DNA from: Planktothrix agardhii NIES-204
GTDB taxonomy: Bacteria > Cyanobacteriota > Cyanobacteriia > Cyanobacteriales > Microcoleaceae
Length of the DNA: 64,000 nt
NCBI GenBank assembly: GCA_003609755.1
Contig: AP017991.1
Span: forward strand, 3,831,001-3,895,000
Reading direction: 5' to 3'
A program made the translations under genes and the position numbers. The stretch's first letter is position 1. Every line of letters starts with the position of its first letter. Positions 1-7,786 of the stretch are shown in pieces. The notes under the pieces are model-generated. The model ran no database searches and had not been told where the DNA came from. It saw only the letters and a program-made list of their open reading frames with translations.

Positions 1-661
1 TGCTTATAATGAAAAAATATCGGTTTATTGTGATACAATATTTGAAATAGAAAGTTATTCTGAGGCAGAAGATAACCATTTACAGGTTAATTTCCTATCT
101 CCCAAACCCAAAAATATGACAACTTGGTTCGTTCCGGCTCATCAAGTTAAACTATTAGAAACCGATGAAGAATTAACCGTATCCCGTTCAGTTTCTTCGG
201 CTTCCTTTGCGGTGTCTAATTCAGAATGGATATGGCCAATGACCGGAACCAGTATGGGTTCCGTAACTGAATTTGGTTATGCTAGAGGTAGACTTCATGC
301 AGGTGTTGATATTGGGGGATATACTCCCGATGAATGTTATGCGGCGAGTGATGGAGTGGTTGATTATATTAAAAATGATCCTAGTGGTGCAGAAGGTCGG
401 GCGATTTATATTAAACGTTCTAATGGTTGGAAGCACGTTTATTTTCATTTACAATCTATTCGGGTTGAAGTGGGTCAAACCATTACCCAAGGTCAATTTA
501 TCGGGGTGCGGGGCGGTTCGGGTTTTGGGTATGAAGGGTTAGAAATTGATGGGGGAGGATATTCTATTCATCTACACTTTGAAGTTCATAATCCCGATGG
601 TGAAAAGGTTGATCCCCGTTCCATTTTACCCAATGATGATAGTGTTCCTATTGTGGCTTAA
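1..661 (+). CDS. M23 family metallopeptidase, 5'-truncated by the window edge
   Basis: The reading frame is open from the first bases (codons start at base 2), so the ATG at 116 is internal and the real start lies outside the window. About 220 codons are present. The C-terminal half is a LytM/M23 zinc endopeptidase domain: HAGVDIGG supplies the H-x3-D pair and HLHFEV the H-x-H pair of zinc ligands, with a further His in YFHLQ between them. Family knowledge: M23 enzymes cut peptide cross-links of peptidoglycan or similar targets outside the cytoplasm. A signal peptide cannot be judged because the N-terminus is missing. The stop overlaps the convergent NUDIX gene by 4 bases. Confidence 0.85.
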   Translation, partial: AYNEKISVYCDTIFEIESYSEAEDNHLQVNFLSPKPKNMTTWFVPAHQVKLLETDEELTVSRSVSSASFAVSNSEWIWPMTGTSMGSVTEFGYARGRLHAGVDIGGYTPDECYAASDGVVDYIKNDPSGAEGRAIYIKRSNGWKHVYFHLQSIRVEVGQTITQGQFIGVRGGSGFGYEGLEIDGGGYSIHLHFEVHNPDGEKVDPRSILPNDDSVPIVA

Positions 662-1080
662 ACTAACTTTTGAGCCATGAAATCTAATAAAATTTTTCTA
701 TGCAGAGTTCCTATTAATCTAACCATTCCTGCCTTTTCAGAATAACATTCTCCGGCTTGAATATCCTCTGGGGTTAATAATCCCATATCCCAGCCTTCAT
801 GTAAGACTAATTGACTCAAATCAACCGTTAAAGGAGCATAAAAAACAATCCGATTAACCAGAGAATCTGGATAGGAATTGAAGGGTAAAAACGCAGGAAT
901 ATTATAACCAATTTCTTCGAGTAATTCTCGTTTAAAGGCATTTTCTGGGGTTTCTTCGGGTTCTAAATGTCCCCCAAATAATCCCCAAACCCCAGGATGA
1001 ACAATATTAGGGATATTATCTCGTAACTGCAATAAAAACTTTCCATCTCGATAAAGAATCGCTATAGCAACTTGAATCAT
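658..1080 (-). CDS. NUDIX hydrolase
   Basis: 140 residues with a clear Nudix box: GG at the start, the first Glu of EPEE, then RELLEEIG, matching G-x5-E-x7-R-E-x2-E-E-x-G. Family knowledge: these enzymes hydrolyse nucleoside diphosphates linked to another group, with Mg2+ held by the Glu residues; the substrate cannot be read from sequence. The ATG at 1080 is used. The gene is convergent with the M23 peptidase gene, overlapping its stop by 4 bases, and lies 34 bases downstream of the OB-fold lipoprotein gene on the same strand. A run of near-repeated CCAAAACC/CCATTACC units fills the gap between them. Confidence 0.88.
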   Translation of the reverse strand: MIQVAIAILYRDGKFLLQLRDNIPNIVHPGVWGLFGGHLEPEETPENAFKRELLEEIGYNIPAFLPFNSYPDSLVNRIVFYAPLTVDLSQLVLHEGWDMGLLTPEDIQAGECYSEKAGMVRLIGTLHRKILLDFMAQKLV

Positions 1081-1114
1081 AATTTGTTACCCAAAACCCA
1101 AAACCCAAAACCCA

Positions 1115-1531
1115 TTACCCATTACCCATTCTCTGTTCCCGTTTAATTTCTTTAATATAAACATCTCCAATATCTTTTCCTTTCATCTCCTTAATTAAAA
1201 TACTTTTATATTCTACTTTCCCCTGAATTAATAGGTCTTGTCCGAGGGGTGGTAAAGGTTGAGTGGTAAATACCCAAATTGAACCTGTATTATCTTGGAG
1301 TTGATAAGCGCCAGCCCCTAAAAATGGTGCATAACTTTTTACTTTACCTCTGAGATAAACTTTAGCACCTATTTTCTGTTTTTGTTGTAGCAGTTCAATT
1401 TTAGCTGTATTAAAATTAATCCAACTTTCAGAATGGGAAATACTTTGACAACCGACTAATCCGGTCACAAATAGTAATACAATACTAATGTGCCAGGTTT
1501 TGGTGAGCTTCTGTGGAAATGAAAGGTTCAT
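1115..1531 (-). CDS. small OB-fold-like lipoprotein
   Basis: About 138 residues. A hydrophobic N-terminus ends in a lipobox-like LVGCQ, so Cys-anchored export is predicted. The rest resembles the OB-fold (tRNA_anti-like) proteins of cyanobacteria: a VYLRGKV strand, a QLQDNTGSIWV strand and a LLIQGKVEY strand, with a basic tail. No catalytic motif is seen and the ligand is unknown. The ATG at 1531 is preferred to an upstream in-frame TTG. The 5' end abuts the left end of the TnpB element, so the native promoter may have been altered by that insertion (inference). Confidence 0.6.
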   Translation of the reverse strand: MNLSFPQKLTKTWHISIVLLFVTGLVGCQSISHSESWINFNTAKIELLQQKQKIGAKVYLRGKVKSYAPFLGAGAYQLQDNTGSIWVFTTQPLPPLGQDLLIQGKVEYKSILIKEMKGKDIGDVYIKEIKREQRMGNG

Positions 1532-2587
1532 CAAAAATTTAGGTTTGAAACCCCGTTGTTCTGCGACGGCTTTATCCTAAAATGTTAACATATTCACAGA
1601 ATATGTGCTAGAATGTGAGGTATGGAAAAAGCATACAGTTACCGATTTTACCCCACACCAGAACAAGAGTCGCTATTGCGGCGCACCTTGGGCTGTGTAA
1701 GGTTGGTTTACAACAAAGCACTCCATGAACGCACTCAATCTTGGTACAAAAGACAAGAGAGAGTAGGATACACTCAAACGTCCTCAATGCTGACCGATTG
1801 GAAAAAACAGGAAGAATTAAACTTTTTAAACGAAGTTAGTTGTGTTCCTTTACAGCAAGGTTTAAGACATCTACAAACAGCCTTTACCAATTTTTTTGCT
1901 GGTCGTACCAAGTATCCCAACTTTAAGAAAAAACATCAAGGAGGAAGTGCTGAATTTACTAAATCTGCTTTTAAATTTAAAGAAAAACAAATTTATTTAG
2001 CTAAATGTTCAGAGCCATTAGCGATTCGATGGTCAAGACAAATACCAGATAAATGTGAACCAAGCACCGTAACCGTCAGGCTACATCCATCAGGACGTTG
2101 GCATATTTCAATTAAATTTGATGACCCAATTATTCAACCATTACCTGCCACCGATAAAGCTATAGGGATTGATTTAGGCATTAGTAGCCTAGTCATTACC
2201 AGCGACGGAGACAAGATATCTAATCCTCAGCATTATAAAAAGCATTATCGGAGATTGCGTCAAGCACAAAAAAGCCTAGCTCGAAAACAGAAAGGGTCAA
2301 AGAACCGAGAAAAAGCCAGAATCAAAGTAGCCAAAATTCACGCTCAAATCACCGATAGTAGAAAAGACCATTTACACAAGCTAACGACTCAATTAGTTCG
2401 TGAAAACCAAACGATTGTAGCTGAGAATTTAGCGGTAAAAAATCTGGTCAAAAATCCCAAATTATCTCAGGCGATATCTGATGCTAGTTGGGGGGAAATT
2501 ACTCGACAATTAGCCTATAAATGTCGTTGGTATGGGAGAAATTACATCGAAATAGATAGAGTCCGTTTACGGCGGTGAGGATGTCAA
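1527..2587 (+). mobile_element. IS200/IS605-superfamily TnpB-only element, internally deleted copy
   Basis: Bounds come from comparison with the second copy at 10912-12224. Both start with a similar stretch (GTTCATC, then AAAATT and GAAACCCCGT) about 95 bases before the tnpB start. Both end with the same 22 bases, finishing GAGGATGTCAA, after which they diverge. No tnpA transposase gene is present. Relative to the other copy, roughly 265 bases are missing just before the right end. The exact left boundary is uncertain by some bases. Confidence 0.65.
1622..2578 (+). pseudogene. tnpB: TnpB RNA-guided nuclease gene, 3' end deleted
   Basis: 318 codons against 390 in the intact paralogue at 11009. 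The N-terminal TnpB domain, the RuvC-I Asp (GIDLGISS) and RuvC-II Glu (IVAENLAV) are present. After IEIDR the frame jumps directly into the element's right end and stops. The four-Cys zinc ribbon and the RuvC-III Asp are therefore gone, and so is half of the terminal hairpin that would belong to the guide RNA. The protein should not cut DNA by the RuvC mechanism. A role as a truncated binder or repressor cannot be excluded, because the N-terminal DNA- and RNA-contacting part is intact. Confidence 0.85.
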
Positions 2588-2629
2588 GGAATCACTGAAT
2601 ATATTAATTAACAAAACAGAGAACGAATT

Positions 2630-3493
2630 ATGGATAATCTATTAGACGGTAAATCTACAGCCAAAAAGATTCAAGCCCAACTACAAGAACAGGTAGAAAT
2701 ATGGCAAGCTAAAGTTGGACGCCCGCCCGGTTTAGCGGTGATTATGGTAGGAGAGAATCCGGCCAGTGCGGTGTATGTTCGGAATAAAGAACAGGCTTGT
2801 GCTAAGGTTGGCATCACCTCTTTTGGTCAACATTTCCCCGCAGAAACTAGCCAAGAAAAACTTACCAGTATTATCCATGAACTGAACCAAAATGAACAAG
2901 TGGATGGAATTTTAGTTCAGTTACCCCTTCCTGCTAATTTGGACTCCGTTGGGTTATTATATGAAATTGATCCGAATAAAGACGCCGATGGTTTGCACCC
3001 GGAAAATTTAGGCCGGTTAGCCAGGGGAGAAAAAGGCCTAAGAAGTTGTACCCCCGCCGGAGTTATGCGACTATTTGAGGAATATAATATTGAGCTAAAA
3101 GGAAAACACGCCGTTGTTTTAGGTCGCAGTATTTTAGTCGGAAAACCGATGGCTTTGATGTTATTAGAAGCTGATTGTACCGTAACTATTGCCCATTCTA
3201 AAACTCAAGATTTAGCTAAAGTTAGCCGGGATGCGGATATTGTGGTGGCGGCTATCGGACGTCCGCAAATGATTACGGCGGATTTTGTTAAACCCGGCGC
3301 TATTGTGATTGATGTCGGAATTAATAAAATTACGGATAATAATGGCAAATCTCGCCTAGTCGGGGATGTAGATTTCGACAGTGTTCAACCCATCGCCCAA
3401 TATATTACCCCAGTTCCGGGGGGTATTGGCCCGATGACCGTGGCGATGTTATTACAAAATACCTTCTGGAGTTATTTGGAAAAATTTCAGTAG
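2630..3493 (+). CDS. folD: Bifunctional methylenetetrahydrofolate dehydrogenase/cyclohydrolase FolD
   Basis: 287 residues, the normal FolD length. It interconverts 5,10-methylene-, methenyl- and 10-formyl-tetrahydrofolate in cytosolic one-carbon metabolism. Visible signatures: YVRNK near residue 50 with the catalytic Lys, [10 protein letters not shown], the KDADGLHP segment, GRSILVGKP in the NADP-binding domain and the C-terminal [14 protein letters not shown]. The ATG at 2630 fits family alignments. It lies 43 bases downstream of the TnpB element's right end, so that insertion sits in its promoter region. The 3' flank carries GTTGAC/GTTAAC-rich repeats found at other gene ends in this window. 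Confidence 0.97.
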   Translation: MDNLLDGKSTAKKIQAQLQEQVEIWQAKVGRPPGLAVIMVGENPASAVYVRNKEQACAKVGITSFGQHFPAETSQEKLTSIIHELNQNEQVDGILVQLPLPANLDSVGLLYEIDPNKDADGLHPENLGRLARGEKGLRSCTPAGVMRLFEEYNIELKGKHAVVLGRSILVGKPMALMLLEADCTVTIAHSKTQDLAKVSRDADIVVAAIGRPQMITADFVKPGAIVIDVGINKITDNNGKSRLVGDVDFDSVQPIAQYITPVPGGIGPMTVAMLLQNTFWSYLEKFQ

Positions 3494-3560
3494 AGGCGTT
3501 GTTGACAGTTAACGGTTGATGGTTGACTGTTAACACGACCGGGTTAGTAGGTAAGCACGG
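3494..3560. repeat. intergenic GTTGAC/GTTAAC repeat
   Basis: Imperfect inverted and direct repeats of GTTGACAGTTAAC type lie just after folD. Similar sequence occurs after sds (about 15043-15083) and, as CAGTTATCAGT/AACTGATTACTG, after zur (about 32357-32400). All are at gene 3' ends, consistent with dispersed short repeats that can fold into hairpins. Function is not shown. Confidence 0.5.
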
Positions 3561-3637
3561 TTTTGAATGGGAGTCGGGGGTTGTAAAGCCCCCCTCGACC
3601 CCTAATAATTATTTATTTCGCTATAAAAATCCTAAAC

Positions 3638-3899
3638 ATGGCTCAGGCAATTCGTCAAACTACTTTTGTTCAGTCTGATGGCACAATCACTATTAAAACT
3701 CCCCAATTTCCCCAAGGAGCAAAGTGTTGAGGTAATTATTATCTTAGAAGATAACTCTCAAACTTGGTCAGCCGAAACTTTAGCTATGGAAAGATTGCCA
3801 CAGTTAGAAAATCCTAGCCAATTGATAACTATAATAGAAGCTAACTCAGAAATTGATGAAGATGAATTAAAACAGTGGGTTAATAATGGGCAAAGCTAG
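3638..3899 (+). pseudogene. type II antitoxin gene, frameshifted
   Basis: Frame 1 opens at ATG 3638 (MAQAIRQTTFVQSDGTI...) and hits TGA about 29 codons later. A second frame, open from 3666, carries the expected continuation VEVIIILED and a C-terminus ending NNGQS. Removing one T near 3729 would join the two frames into a single antitoxin of about 86 residues of the type often paired with RelE/ParE toxins in cyanobacteria. The natural reading is a one-base insertion that inactivated the gene. The TTG start of the longer frame alone is unlikely to give a normal protein. The 3' end overlaps the toxin gene, as is usual for such pairs. Confidence 0.6.
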
Positions 3900-4206
3900 A
3901 AATTCTTATCTTGTGCAAATGGTTAAATAAGTACAGGATGATGTTTCTCGATTACCGTTACAACTTCAGAATAACTGGCAAAAATACCAAAAAATCCTCG
4001 CTTTAGATCCCGATCAAACTCTAGGTATTTCTAGTCATAATTTAATCGGAAAACTAAAAGGATGTCGCGCTCTGGAAATAGATTGGAATGGAGTTTCTTA
4101 TCGTCTAGTTTATCGCATTTATGAAAATCTTTCCCCGAAGCGAGTAGTTCTTCTCAGTTTTGCTGAACATGATCCTGCTTATGAAAAAGCTCAGAATCGA
4201 AAATAA
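3886..4206 (+). pseudogene. RelE/ParE-family toxin gene with an in-frame stop
   Basis: ATG at 3886 overlaps the antitoxin 3' end. The frame runs MGKARNSYLVQMVK, then TAA at 3928-3930, then stays open without interruption to the stop at 4204-4206. The post-stop part has RelE-superfamily features: a helical region, GKLKGCRALEIDWNG, SYRLVYRIY and a C-terminal VVLLSFAEHDPAYEKA. A single substitution (for example GAA to TAA) explains the loss. Together with the frameshifted antitoxin this marks a dead toxin-antitoxin pair. Reinitiation downstream of the stop would lose the first strand and is unlikely to give activity. Confidence 0.65.
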
Positions 4207-4570
4207 ACATAACTTAAAATTTCCGAAACTTTACTATCACAGAAAAAATGAGTAGTTGAGTGTTGACAACAACCTTCATGTCTTCGTGTCTTTGTATCTT
4301 TGTGGTTATAATCGTCTGAGTTACTTTGATCATGGAAAATATGATAATATGAACATCTACTAACTGGGTACAAATTAATTAGTAGATGACGGCACTTAAA
4401 AGTGCCTGCGTCGCTTTTCATCCCGCGATCGAAGCCAGTGGGCTTTCACGCTCCCACCCTATCTTGTAAAATAGTGAAGTTAAGACTTTGCTCCTGAAAT
4501 CAAGGGTAAAATTAAGTCCCCAGTAGTCAACTTTTGTTAACATTACCCCTATTATAAACAAACACTCGTC
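4207..4570. other. intergenic region upstream of crtE
   Basis: No gene is supported. It holds a dispersed repeat (4273-4307), a 16-base perfect palindrome GGCACTTAAAAGTGCC (4391-4406) and an AT-rich segment just before crtE that must contain its promoter. A weak TATAAA lies at about 4553-4558. I could not assign a convincing -35 element. Confidence 0.5.
4273..4307 (-). repeat. dispersed AACCACAAAGACACGAAGACAC repeat, copy 1
   Basis: Read on the minus strand this is AACCACAAAGATACAAAG followed by ACACGAAGACATG. It matches copy 2 at 6014-6040 in the opposite orientation, so the two copies flank the crtE/PAP2 pair as inverted repeats. Similar purine-rich repeats are common between genes in filamentous cyanobacteria. 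No function is shown. Confidence 0.55.
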
Positions 4571-5497
4571 ATGGTATTGGTAAGCGAAATTAACTCACCG
4601 TTGGAAAACTCTCAGTTTGACTTATCTGCCTATCTGAGCCAACGACAGACCCTAGTAGAACAGGCTTTAGATCAGTCTCTCCCCCTAATCTACCCTGAAA
4701 AAATCTATGAGTCAATGCGCTATTCTTTGCTGGCTGGAGGAAAGCGTTTGCGACCGATTTTGTGTTTGGCGACCTGTGAGTTGGTCGGTGGGACTGTAGA
4801 GATGGCCATGGCTACCGCCTGCGCCCTGGAAATGATTCACACCATGTCCTTGATTCATGATGACCTCCCAGCCATGGATAATGATGATTATCGACGGGGA
4901 AAACTGACCAATCATAAGGTGTATGGAGAGGATATTGCGATTTTAGCTGGGGATGGTTTATTGAGTTATGCTTTTGAATTTGTAGCGACTAAAACTCCTA
5001 ATGTTCCTGCAAATCAAGTTTTACAGGTAATTGCTCGTTTAGGTCGGGCGATGGGGGCTGCGGGCTTAGTTGGAGGCCAGGTGGTGGATTTAGATTCGGA
5101 AGGACTCACGGATGTTTCCGAAGAAACCCTAACTTTTATTCATACCCATAAAACTGGGGCTTTATTAGAGGCTTCTGTGGTCTGTGGGGCGATTTTAGCC
5201 GGGGCAAAGGAAACGGAAATTGAAGGGTTATCTCGGTATGCGCGTAATATTGGTTTGGCGTTTCAGATTGTGGATGATATTCTCGATATTACGGCAACCC
5301 AGGAGGAGTTAGGAAAAACCGCAGGTAAGGATTTAACGGCTAAAAAAGTCACCTATCCCAGTTTATGGGGCATAGATGAATCCCGACGTCAGGCCCAGCA
5401 GTTAATTGAAGCGGCAAAAGCCGAATTATCTAACTATGGGGATAAGGCTATTCCTTTGTTAGCGATCGCAGATTTTATCACTAATCGCACTCACTAA
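4571..5497 (+). CDS. crtE: Geranylgeranyl diphosphate synthase (CrtE)
   Basis: 308 residues. It makes C20 GGPP from IPP and allylic diphosphates for carotenoids, chlorophyll phytyl chains and quinones. Visible: GGKRLRP near residue 57, the first Asp-rich motif DDLPAMD in the short-spaced IspA/CrtE form, and the second motif DDILD with downstream TAGKD. This form distinguishes it from the long-chain synthase at 14065, whose first motif is DDVVDD. Start: ATG 4571 in MVLVSEINS. The next gene, a PAP2-like membrane protein, begins 19 bases downstream and is probably cotranscribed. Farnesyl-diphosphate synthase activity is possible as well. Confidence 0.93.
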   Translation: MVLVSEINSPLENSQFDLSAYLSQRQTLVEQALDQSLPLIYPEKIYESMRYSLLAGGKRLRPILCLATCELVGGTVEMAMATACALEMIHTMSLIHDDLPAMDNDDYRRGKLTNHKVYGEDIAILAGDGLLSYAFEFVATKTPNVPANQVLQVIARLGRAMGAAGLVGGQVVDLDSEGLTDVSEETLTFIHTHKTGALLEASVVCGAILAGAKETEIEGLSRYARNIGLAFQIVDDILDITATQEELGKTAGKDLTAKKVTYPSLWGIDESRRQAQQLIEAAKAELSNYGDKAIPLLAIADFITNRTH

Positions 5498-5516
5498 AGC
5501 TATTGATTTCTATTAT

Positions 5517-5993
5517 ATGCAAGACTTTTCTCAAATCCTCAATAACCAAGTGTTATGGGTTGCCCTGTTAGCCTGTATTCTGGCTCAACTTTCTAAATTA
5601 GCGGTGGAGCTAGTCCAACATGGCAAAATTAATCTGCGGGTGTTGGTTACAACCGGAGGGATGCCCAGTTCCCATTCCGCTTTTGTCGGTGCTTTAGCAA
5701 CGGGAGTGGGCAAAACCATGGGGTGGGGAAGTCCTGATTTTGCCATTGCTGTTGTTTTTGCGTTTATTGTGATGTACGATGCGGCTGGAGTCCGTCAAGC
5801 GGCAGGAAAACAAGCCCGCATTTTAAACCAAATTATTGATGAAGTCTTTGAAGAACATAAACAATTAAGCGAAGAAAGATTAATTGAATTATTAGGTCAT
5901 ACCCCCTTTCAAGTTATTGTTGGTTTAGGATTAGGGATTGCGATCGCTTCGATTGCTGAGATAACTTGGCCTCTACATTTCCTGCCAGTATAG
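5517..5993 (+). CDS. divergent PAP2-family (DUF212, YuiD-like) membrane protein
   Basis: 158 residues, mostly hydrophobic, with about four membrane segments. The signature GGMPSSHSAFVGALATGVG matches the SxxH part of the acid-phosphatase/VPO-like fold seen in DUF212 proteins, and VMYDAAGVRQAAGKQA is the other conserved block. Family knowledge: related PAP2 enzymes dephosphorylate lipid or isoprenoid diphosphates. Position directly after crtE (19-base gap) would fit a prenyl-diphosphate phosphatase, but that is inference. Confidence 0.85.
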   Translation: MQDFSQILNNQVLWVALLACILAQLSKLAVELVQHGKINLRVLVTTGGMPSSHSAFVGALATGVGKTMGWGSPDFAIAVVFAFIVMYDAAGVRQAAGKQARILNQIIDEVFEEHKQLSEERLIELLGHTPFQVIVGLGLGIAIASIAEITWPLHFLPV

Positions 5994-6013
5994 CCAAGGG
6001 TCAAGTCTGATTT

Positions 6014-6040
6014 AACCACAAAGACACGAAGACACAAAGA
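6014..6040 (+). repeat. dispersed AACCACAAAGACACGAAGACAC repeat, copy 2
   Basis: Matches the repeat at 4273-4307 in the opposite orientation. It lies in the convergent gap between the PAP2-like gene and the secreted protein gene at 6121. Confidence 0.55.
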
Positions 6041-6120
6041 AGTCGTTAACACCCTTACTGCTTATTGCTATATTTCTGTAGAAACCTTGAAATACAAGAT
6101 CTGTAGCCATTATTTGTCGT

Positions 6121-6813
6121 CTAAGGTTTAACCGTAGGACTAATAACTGTCACCCGGTTACTATCAACTAATATCGGCCAAAAGCCACGATTACTTAATT
6201 TATTTAAAGTTGCTGTTGCTTTTTCGGAATCTGTTGTATATTCTACTAATAAATAGGGTCGCTGACCATAGGAAACTAAACCCACATTTTCACCGATTAG
6301 GGTTCTTAACTGTTGGACTAATTCCGGTTGATTCAAATAATCCACTAAAACAGCATAACCTGACCCCAAAGATTGAGAATTAGCTGTTGATTCTTTTTTG
6401 GGTGTTGGCGGGGTTTCTCGAACAATCGGAGTCTGGCCAAGACTAGAATTCGGACTCGGACGGGGTATGGCTATGACCTCCTGTTTCACCACATAGGCGG
6501 GTAACTTAACCTTATCCTGTAGATAGGTGGCCCAATCCTCCGCAATTAAAGGATCACTAAATCCTCCCACCCTAGTCACTAAATTCGTCAAATAGCGACA
6601 AACCTCACTATTGATGTCATTGGGTAACGTGCGCTGCACCAATTTTTGTTCCTCGGAAGTGTTACTGACAATCAATAACAAATATTCTCCAGGCTTTGGT
6701 GCTGCACAAGTTTCCTGGGCTAAACTGGTTTGGACTGCTAAACCCCAACTGGCGGCCGTGAGCAGACTCGGAACCAAGATAGCAGATAACCTTTTGACAC
6801 CACTTTGACGCAT
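6121..6813 (-). CDS. secreted hypothetical protein with SPOR-like C-terminal half
   Basis: 230 residues. Residues 1-32 look like a Sec signal peptide (basic MRQSGVKR, hydrophobic core, cleavage near AQETCAA). A proline/serine-rich linker lies near 120-150. The C-terminal part (YAVLVDYLNQPE..., ATATLNKLSNRGFWPILV) has the repeated beta-alpha-beta look of SPOR-type domains. I do not recognise a named family. ATG 6813 is used; no good Shine-Dalgarno is visible. It is convergent with the PAP2-like gene and is followed upstream by a decayed TnpB element. Confidence 0.7.
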   Translation of the reverse strand: MRQSGVKRLSAILVPSLLTAASWGLAVQTSLAQETCAAPKPGEYLLLIVSNTSEEQKLVQRTLPNDINSEVCRYLTNLVTRVGGFSDPLIAEDWATYLQDKVKLPAYVVKQEVIAIPRPSPNSSLGQTPIVRETPPTPKKESTANSQSLGSGYAVLVDYLNQPELVQQLRTLIGENVGLVSYGQRPYLLVEYTTDSEKATATLNKLSNRGFWPILVDSNRVTVISPTVKP

Positions 6814-6838
6814 AAACAGGAGGTTTACAAAAAAATTA

Positions 6839-6979
6839 ATTGGGTTTAAAGCTCGTAAGTTCTACTTAGGCTTTTATTGTAGTTATTCTAGTTTAATATA
6901 TAAAAGAACCAGTTGATCAAAAAGAATGAAAGCCCGGTATCGTTTTCGACTATATCCAACACCTAAGCAAATTTGCTTT
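6839..6979 (+). pseudogene. remnant of a TnpB element (left end plus first codons)
   Basis: From ATG 6926 the frame reads MKARYRFRLYPTPKQ, the start of a TnpB protein, then stops after 18 codons. The preceding bases include AAGTTCTACTTAGGCTTT, nearly identical to the left-end sequence of the element at 10912. The break falls at a 14-base palindrome AAGCAAATTTGCTT (6965-6978). The fragment joins the broken end of the res pseudogene, so this insertion is one of the events that destroyed it. Residues differ from the two other TnpB proteins here (MKARYRF versus MEKA), so it derives from a separate subfamily. Confidence 0.7.
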
Positions 6980-7225
6980 TAGTATTTTGTAGTGATTGTA
7001 TAGCGATTTAATGGCATCCCGTTCTAAAATTAGCGCTAATATTCTTTCTGCTTCCGATTGAAATTTCTGTTCTGGATAAAGACATTTTGAAAAGCCTGTA
7101 AACAGATATTTAGACATATTGCTTTTATCGGGTGGCGAAGATCGATAATTACGGTAATTATTAGCATTTGTGGTGTAGGCACTATCTTTTAAAGCTGTAA
7201 AACCTTTACTAATTTTGACATCATA

Positions 7226-7495
7226 TAGCAATCCTAAATAGGTTGTATAGCAGTCGCCACATCTATTAGGACATTCTTGAAGGCTAAAAGCTGCTCACAG
7301 TAAGTATTTACCTATAGCGAGATTGCCTATTCCCTATTGCCTCTTGCTATAACATTTCAATACTGATATGAAACGGCCAGAAGTATTACCCCAGATCCCT
7401 CCCCCCTAGCCCCCCGTGCACGAGGGGTTTGGGGGGGCTGTTCCGGTGTTCCCTTTTGATCAGGGATTTTAAACACAACTCAAATAGGATTGCTA
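7226..7495. mobile_element. 270-bp MITE inserted in res, TA target duplication
   Basis: The ends are perfect 11-base inverted repeats, TAGCAATCCTA at 7226 and TAGGATTGCTA ending at 7495. TA dinucleotides flank both sides (7224-7225 and 7496-7497). It contains no transposase gene. TA duplication with such ends is typical of IS630/Tc1-mariner-mobilised miniature elements (family knowledge). Excising the element plus one TA restores the res reading frame, which confirms the boundaries. It carries a GC-rich palindromic repeat at 7392-7452 also found at 41979-42034. Confidence 0.85.
7392..7452 (-). repeat. GC-rich palindromic repeat, copy 1
   Basis: Read on the minus strand: GGAACAGCCCCCCCAAACCC, then CTCGTGCACGGGGGGCTAGG and a GGGAGGG tail. 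The core CCCCNCGTGCACGGGGGG is self-complementary. It matches 41979-42034 almost base for base. This copy lies inside the MITE. Confidence 0.75.
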
Positions 7496-7786
7496 TAGCC
7501 TGTGGTTTCTTCCCAGAAATATTGTTGCATTTGGCTATGGACAAAATTGGCAATTTCCTTAAGTCGAGTTTTACCAACACCTGTGGCTAGGGCAAAACAT
7601 AGGGAGGGAAACTCGCGCTCGAAGTCTGTAAACGTGGGAAATTCCTTGTTAATCGCGGCTAAACTTGTTTCTCGACCTGCGATATTTGGAATGTTTAAAA
7701 ATTCACAAATACGAGCAAGAATTTCTAAGGATTCGCGCTGGGGATGGCGCAGACTGATACGATTAGCAATGTTATTAAAATTTGGT

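Noticed and set aside
4191-4421. 76-codon minus-strand ORF after the dead toxin gene
   Set aside because: It covers a dispersed repeat and a palindrome, has no ribosome binding site and no protein-like pattern.
7386-7580. 64-codon minus-strand ORF spanning the MITE edge
   Set aside because: It crosses the MITE boundary in a frame different from res and has no coding signal.
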